Source: JANXYW01 sp031400455
GTDB taxonomy: Bacteria > Chloroflexota > Dehalococcoidia > DSTF01 > JACRBR01
NCBI GenBank assembly: GCA_031400455.1
Contig: JANNPX010000002.1
Span: 1-64,000 of the forward strand
Reading direction: 5' to 3'
Length of the DNA stretch: 64,000 bases
Shown here: positions 60,698 through 64,000 of the stretch, piece by piece
Layout of the letters: every line of letters starts with the position of its first letter
Position numbering within the stretch: the stretch's first letter is position 1
Made by a program: the position numbers and the translations under genes
The notes under the pieces: model-generated
The model's input: the letters and a program-made list of their open reading frames with translations, nothing else
Told to the model about the DNA's origin: nothing
The model's database searches: none

Positions 60698-62350
60698 ATG
60701 GCCACCAGTCCATTGCGAATTATTCCGCTTGGCGGTCTCGGAGAGATCGGCAAGAACATGATGCTGTTCGAGTACGGCGACGATGTGATCGCCATCGATT
60801 GCGGTCTGATGTTCCCGACCGAGGACATGCTTGGCGTGGACCTCGTGATCCCGAACATGAGCTACTTGCTCGAGAGTCGCAAGAACCTGCGCGCGATCTT
60901 CATCACCCACGGTCACGAGGATCACACCGGCGCACTGCCATACATCCTGCGGCAGATCAACGTACCCGTATACGCGACCCCGCTGGCGCACGGACTGATC
61001 AGCGTGAAGCTGAAGGAGGCGCGACTGACGCAGAGCACCGACCTGCGCGAGATCCGCGTCGGCGACTCTATTACCGAGGGCCCGTTCACAGTCCAGCCGT
61101 TCCAGGTGGCACACAGCATCCCCGACTCGGTCGGGTATGCGATCCGAACGCCGGTGGGCACGTGCATTCACACGGGCGACTTCAAGCTCGACCACACGCC
61201 GGTGATGGGACAATCGACGGATCTGGCCCGGTTGGCGCAGCTTGGCGACGAGGGTGTGCTACTGCTGTGCGCGGACTCGACGTACGCAGAAGTCCCGGGC
61301 TATACGCCGTCCGAGCAGATCGTCGGTGCAGCGATCTTCCAACTCGTCGCGAAGGCGACCGGTCGCGTCGTAGTGACGACGTTCGCGTCGCTGATCGCGC
61401 GCGTGCAGTTAGTGTTCGACGCGGCGGAGGCGACAGGGCGGCGTGTGTTCATCACCGGCCGCAGCATGATCGATAACGTCAACATGGCGATCGAGCGCGG
61501 CTACCTGCGCGCGCCGGAAGGCATGTTGGTGAGCGTGCGCGAGCTGCCATCGATCCCGCACGAGAAGCTCGTGATCATCACGACGGGTAGCCAGGGCGAG
61601 CCGACGTCCGCGCTGACGCGCATGGCGAACCAGGATCACCCACACGTGAAGATCGTCGAGGGCGATACCGTCATCCTGTCCGCATCGGCCGTTCCAGGTA
61701 ACGAGGCACTGGTACACCGGACGGTGGACAACCTGTTCAAGCTCGGGGCGAAGGTGCTGTACAACCGCATCGCCGACGTCCACGTACGCGGACACGCGGC
61801 CCAGGAAGAGCTGAAGATCGTGCAGTCGCTAGTGCGGCCGAAGTACTTCGTGCCCGTACACGGGGAGTATCGCCACATGGTGCTCCACGCGCAGGTTGCT
61901 GAATCGATGAACCAGGGGACCGAGACGTTCATCCTAATCGACGGCGACGTGCTGGAGATCACGCCGGACGGGGCGACCTTTGGTGAGCACATCGACGCGG
62001 ACTACGTGTACGTCGACGGGCTCGGAGTGGGAGACGTCGACCATGTAGTGTTGCGCGACCGCAAGCACCTCGCGTCGGACGGCATCGTGGTGGTGATCCT
62101 GCCCATGGAGAAGAACACAAGCAAGATCGCGGGCGCGGTCGAAGTCGTATCGCGCGGCTTCGTCGATATGGACGAGCGCGAAGAGTTGATCGATCGTACG
62201 CGCGACCAGGTGACGAAGAAGCTGCAGAGCGCCGATCACACGCTGGAGTGGGGGGCGGTACACACCGAGGTGAAAGAGACGGTCGCGAAGTTCCTGTACG
62301 ATGAAACACGGCGGCGCCCAATGGTGCTGCCAGTGCGCGTGGAGGTCTAA
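60698..62350 (+). CDS. rnj: Ribonuclease J
   Basis: A 550-residue metallo-beta-lactamase RNase, the main mRNA-decay nuclease in bacteria without RNase E. LGGLGEIGKNM opens the fold, FITHGHEDHTGALPY carries the catalytic zinc ligands, followed by HTGDFKLDHTPV, STYAEVPGYTPSE and the beta-CASP GSQGEPTSALTRMA. The C-terminal domain completes the family. It lies 8 nt after the UDG gene. Confidence 0.96.
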   Translation: MATSPLRIIPLGGLGEIGKNMMLFEYGDDVIAIDCGLMFPTEDMLGVDLVIPNMSYLLESRKNLRAIFITHGHEDHTGALPYILRQINVPVYATPLAHGLISVKLKEARLTQSTDLREIRVGDSITEGPFTVQPFQVAHSIPDSVGYAIRTPVGTCIHTGDFKLDHTPVMGQSTDLARLAQLGDEGVLLLCADSTYAEVPGYTPSEQIVGAAIFQLVAKATGRVVVTTFASLIARVQLVFDAAEATGRRVFITGRSMIDNVNMAIERGYLRAPEGMLVSVRELPSIPHEKLVIITTGSQGEPTSALTRMANQDHPHVKIVEGDTVILSASAVPGNEALVHRTVDNLFKLGAKVLYNRIADVHVRGHAAQEELKIVQSLVRPKYFVPVHGEYRHMVLHAQVAESMNQGTETFILIDGDVLEITPDGATFGEHIDADYVYVDGLGVGDVDHVVLRDRKHLASDGIVVVILPMEKNTSKIAGAVEVVSRGFVDMDEREELIDRTRDQVTKKLQSADHTLEWGAVHTEVKETVAKFLYDETRRRPMVLPVRVEV

Positions 62351-62355
62351 GCAAG

Positions 62356-64000
62356 TTGGCCGCAAGGACGCGAGCGAAGGCATCGGGGCGCAAGAGCAAG
62401 TCGCCGGTGAAAGCCGTCGGCCACAAGCGTAGCGGACAATCCGCCTACGGAACGCTGCACGACCTGCTAATCCGGCGCGAGAGCGTCGGAGTCTTGCTCA
62501 TCCTGCTCGCCTTGCTGGCGGTGCCGTGGCTGGTGCCGTTCACGGCCGGGCTGGCCGACGCGCGGAATCGCTTCGTCGAGACGTTCGGGCTCTTGATCTT
62601 CGCATGGATCGCGCTGCTGCTCTACGCGGGCTGGTTGGTGATCCGCGACGAGCAATCGATACTGTGGCGCGACTGGAAGCCCGCCGCGATTGCGTTGCTG
62701 GCGGGGCTATTCCTGAGTGGATTCTTCGGCTTCTTCAAACCGGACTGGAACTTGGGCGACGTAGCGATGTCATCGCACTCGGCCGGCGGCGATCTCGGGC
62801 ACCGGCTCGCGAGCAGCCCGATCGGTGTGCTGGTGTGGCTTGTCGCGGGCGTCGCGGCGTTCTCGCTGGCATTCCCGCAGATGGCGGCGGCGGCGCTTCA
62901 GAATTCGCCCGATGCCGCGCGGCGGATATGGGGCTGGCAGATCCCGCAGCGATCGGCGCGGAACGCGCGCAAGGGATTCGAGTTCATCTTCCCAACCCGG
63001 CCAGCGCCCAAGGGCTCCGTGAAGGTGCCGCTCGATTCCGAGATGTGGGCGCGGACATCGGGCGTCGCGGTCGACGTCGACGAAGACGTGGAGCAGGTCG
63101 AAGATGAGCCCGTGCAGGCGTCGCTCTTCCCCGAACTGGACGAGCAAGCGGAAGACGAGGATGCGCCCGCCGTGACAACCGATGAGCGCGGCAACCGCCG
63201 CTCGCGCGATGGCTGGCAGTTGCCGGCGATGGATCTGCTGAAAGACAAGGCGCCGGCACCCACCGGCGCCACCGACAACGCGCAGCGGGCGGCGCTGATC
63301 GAAGAGACGCTGGCGAGTTTCGGCGTGGACGCGAAGGTCGTGCAAATCAACGAGGGGCCGACCGTCACGCAGTTCGGCATCGAGCCCGGCTGGGAGATCA
63401 AGACGCGCACCCTCATCGAGCGCGACAAAGACAACAAGCCGATCATCGACGCAAACGGCATGCAGAAGACACGGACGGAGGAGGTCTCACGCACGCGTGT
63501 GCGCGTTCAGCAGATCACGTCGCTGGCGAATGACATGGCTCTTGCGTTGGCGGCGCCCTCTATCCGCATCGAAGCGCCGGTGCCTGGCAAGCCCGTGCTT
63601 GGCATCGAGGTTCCGAATACGAGCAAGTCGCTGGTGACGCTGCGGAGCGTCGTCGAGGGGCAAACGTTTCAGAAGGCGGCACAGAAGAGCAAGATCATGC
63701 TGGCGCTCGGGCAGAGTGTATCGGGCGAACCGATCGTCGCCGATCTGGCGCGCATGCCTCACCTGCTGATCGCCGGCTCGACCGGATCCGGCAAGTCGGT
63801 CTGTATGAACGCGCTCATCTCGTGCATCCTGATGCATGCGTCGCCGGAGGAAGTGCGCTTCGTGATGATCGACCCGAAGCGGGTCGAGCTGTCCGCGTTC
63901 GGGCCGATACCGCACCTCGCGTTCTCGAATATCGTCGTCGAGATGGACAGGGTCGTGGGCACGCTGCAGGCCGTGATCCACGAGATGGAGTCGCGCTATC
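62356..64000 (+). CDS. ftsK: FtsK/SpoIIIE DNA translocase (3' end missing)
   Basis: Open from TTG 62356, with GGAGGT 9 nt before it, to the right edge of the window, 548 codons. Four membrane helices lie in the first 185 residues, then an acidic linker, then the motor with a RecA-like Walker A GSTGSGKSVCMNA and Walker B FVMIDPKRVEL. The gamma domain and stop lie outside the window. It segregates and resolves chromosomes at the division septum. Confidence 0.95.
   Translation, partial: MAARTRAKASGRKSKSPVKAVGHKRSGQSAYGTLHDLLIRRESVGVLLILLALLAVPWLVPFTAGLADARNRFVETFGLLIFAWIALLLYAGWLVIRDEQSILWRDWKPAAIALLAGLFLSGFFGFFKPDWNLGDVAMSSHSAGGDLGHRLASSPIGVLVWLVAGVAAFSLAFPQMAAAALQNSPDAARRIWGWQIPQRSARNARKGFEFIFPTRPAPKGSVKVPLDSEMWARTSGVAVDVDEDVEQVEDEPVQASLFPELDEQAEDEDAPAVTTDERGNRRSRDGWQLPAMDLLKDKAPAPTGATDNAQRAALIEETLASFGVDAKVVQINEGPTVTQFGIEPGWEIKTRTLIERDKDNKPIIDANGMQKTRTEEVSRTRVRVQQITSLANDMALALAAPSIRIEAPVPGKPVLGIEVPNTSKSLVTLRSVVEGQTFQKAAQKSKIMLALGQSVSGEPIVADLARMPHLLIAGSTGSGKSVCMNALISCILMHASPEEVRFVMIDPKRVELSAFGPIPHLAFSNIVVEMDRVVGTLQAVIHEMESRY

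Overview
This is a 64 kb stretch of GC-rich bacterial chromosome with dense genes, many ATGA/GTGA/TGATG stop-start overlaps and many housekeeping genes (rnpB, ftsK, rnj, nusB, acpP, rpmF, efp, xseAB, cmk, ispH, glmS, nadB/nadC, tatA/tatC, rnhC, dtd). The gene content suggests a Chloroflexota-type bacterium: RNase J and RNase HIII instead of RNase E, a type-4 uracil-DNA glycosylase, Thr/Pro-rich lipoproteins, a sunset-domain lipoprotein and many apparently leaderless genes. No 16S rRNA or tRNA is visible, so this assignment is an inference.

Region 1 (1-6040) is a stress island organised around two yybP-ykoY (manganese) riboswitches, each preceded by a good sigma-70 promoter. The first precedes a small Asp-rich protein and two tandem terC genes, followed by an unusual amphi-Trp/PurE fusion and a double universal-stress protein. 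The second precedes a 105-aa helical protein and a mini zinc ribbon. Region 2 (6358-16629) holds a DUF4177 protein, an SDR, a dTDP-sugar/glycosyltransferase cluster (rmlA, rmlB, rmlD, three glycosyltransferases, a WecA/TagO-type phosphotransferase), a dCMP deaminase, a lipoprotein and an aberrant ROK kinase. Region 3 (16773-23253) has a four-gene catabolic operon (ceramidase-like, PIG-L, TIM-barrel isomerase, HAD) and a convergent pair: a GAF/GGDEF-like protein and a protein with four copies of an 18-residue repeat.

Region 4 (23400-35276) contains aroQ, an M24 peptidase broken by a 14-bp tandem duplication, efp, xseAB, a formyltransferase-fold protein, a secreted lamin-tail protein, rluB-cmk-plsC, ispH behind a striking inverted repeat, and a DUF512 radical-SAM-like protein. 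Region 5 (35625-46294) contains glmS, a UDG-fold gene, a TPR protein, nadB (behind a palindromic operator), nadC, a P-loop kinase, dtd, FmdB and TlpA proteins, and an amidohydrolase.

Region 6 (46491-50880) is accessory. It holds three small Thr/Pro-rich secreted proteins, a likely small RNA with a Pho-box-like promoter and intrinsic terminator, an alpha/beta hydrolase, REP-like hairpins, a perfect 16-bp parS site, two FKBPs and RNase P RNA. Region 7 (51027-64000) holds rnhC, a serine-recombinase homologue that has lost its catalytic arginines beside a CT398-type zinc-ribbon gene, the yceD-rpmF-fabD-fabG-nusB-acpP cluster, tatAC, a TSUP exporter, a UDG, RNase J and the start of ftsK, which runs off the right edge.

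The strongest candidates for a little-described system are the dual manganese-riboswitch island with its small accessory proteins and amphi-Trp/PurE fusion, the Pho-box small RNA, and the 18-residue-repeat protein paired with a degenerate GGDEF protein. The leaderless signature (a TAnnnT box 6 nt before an ATG) recurs at seven genes and settles several start sites.
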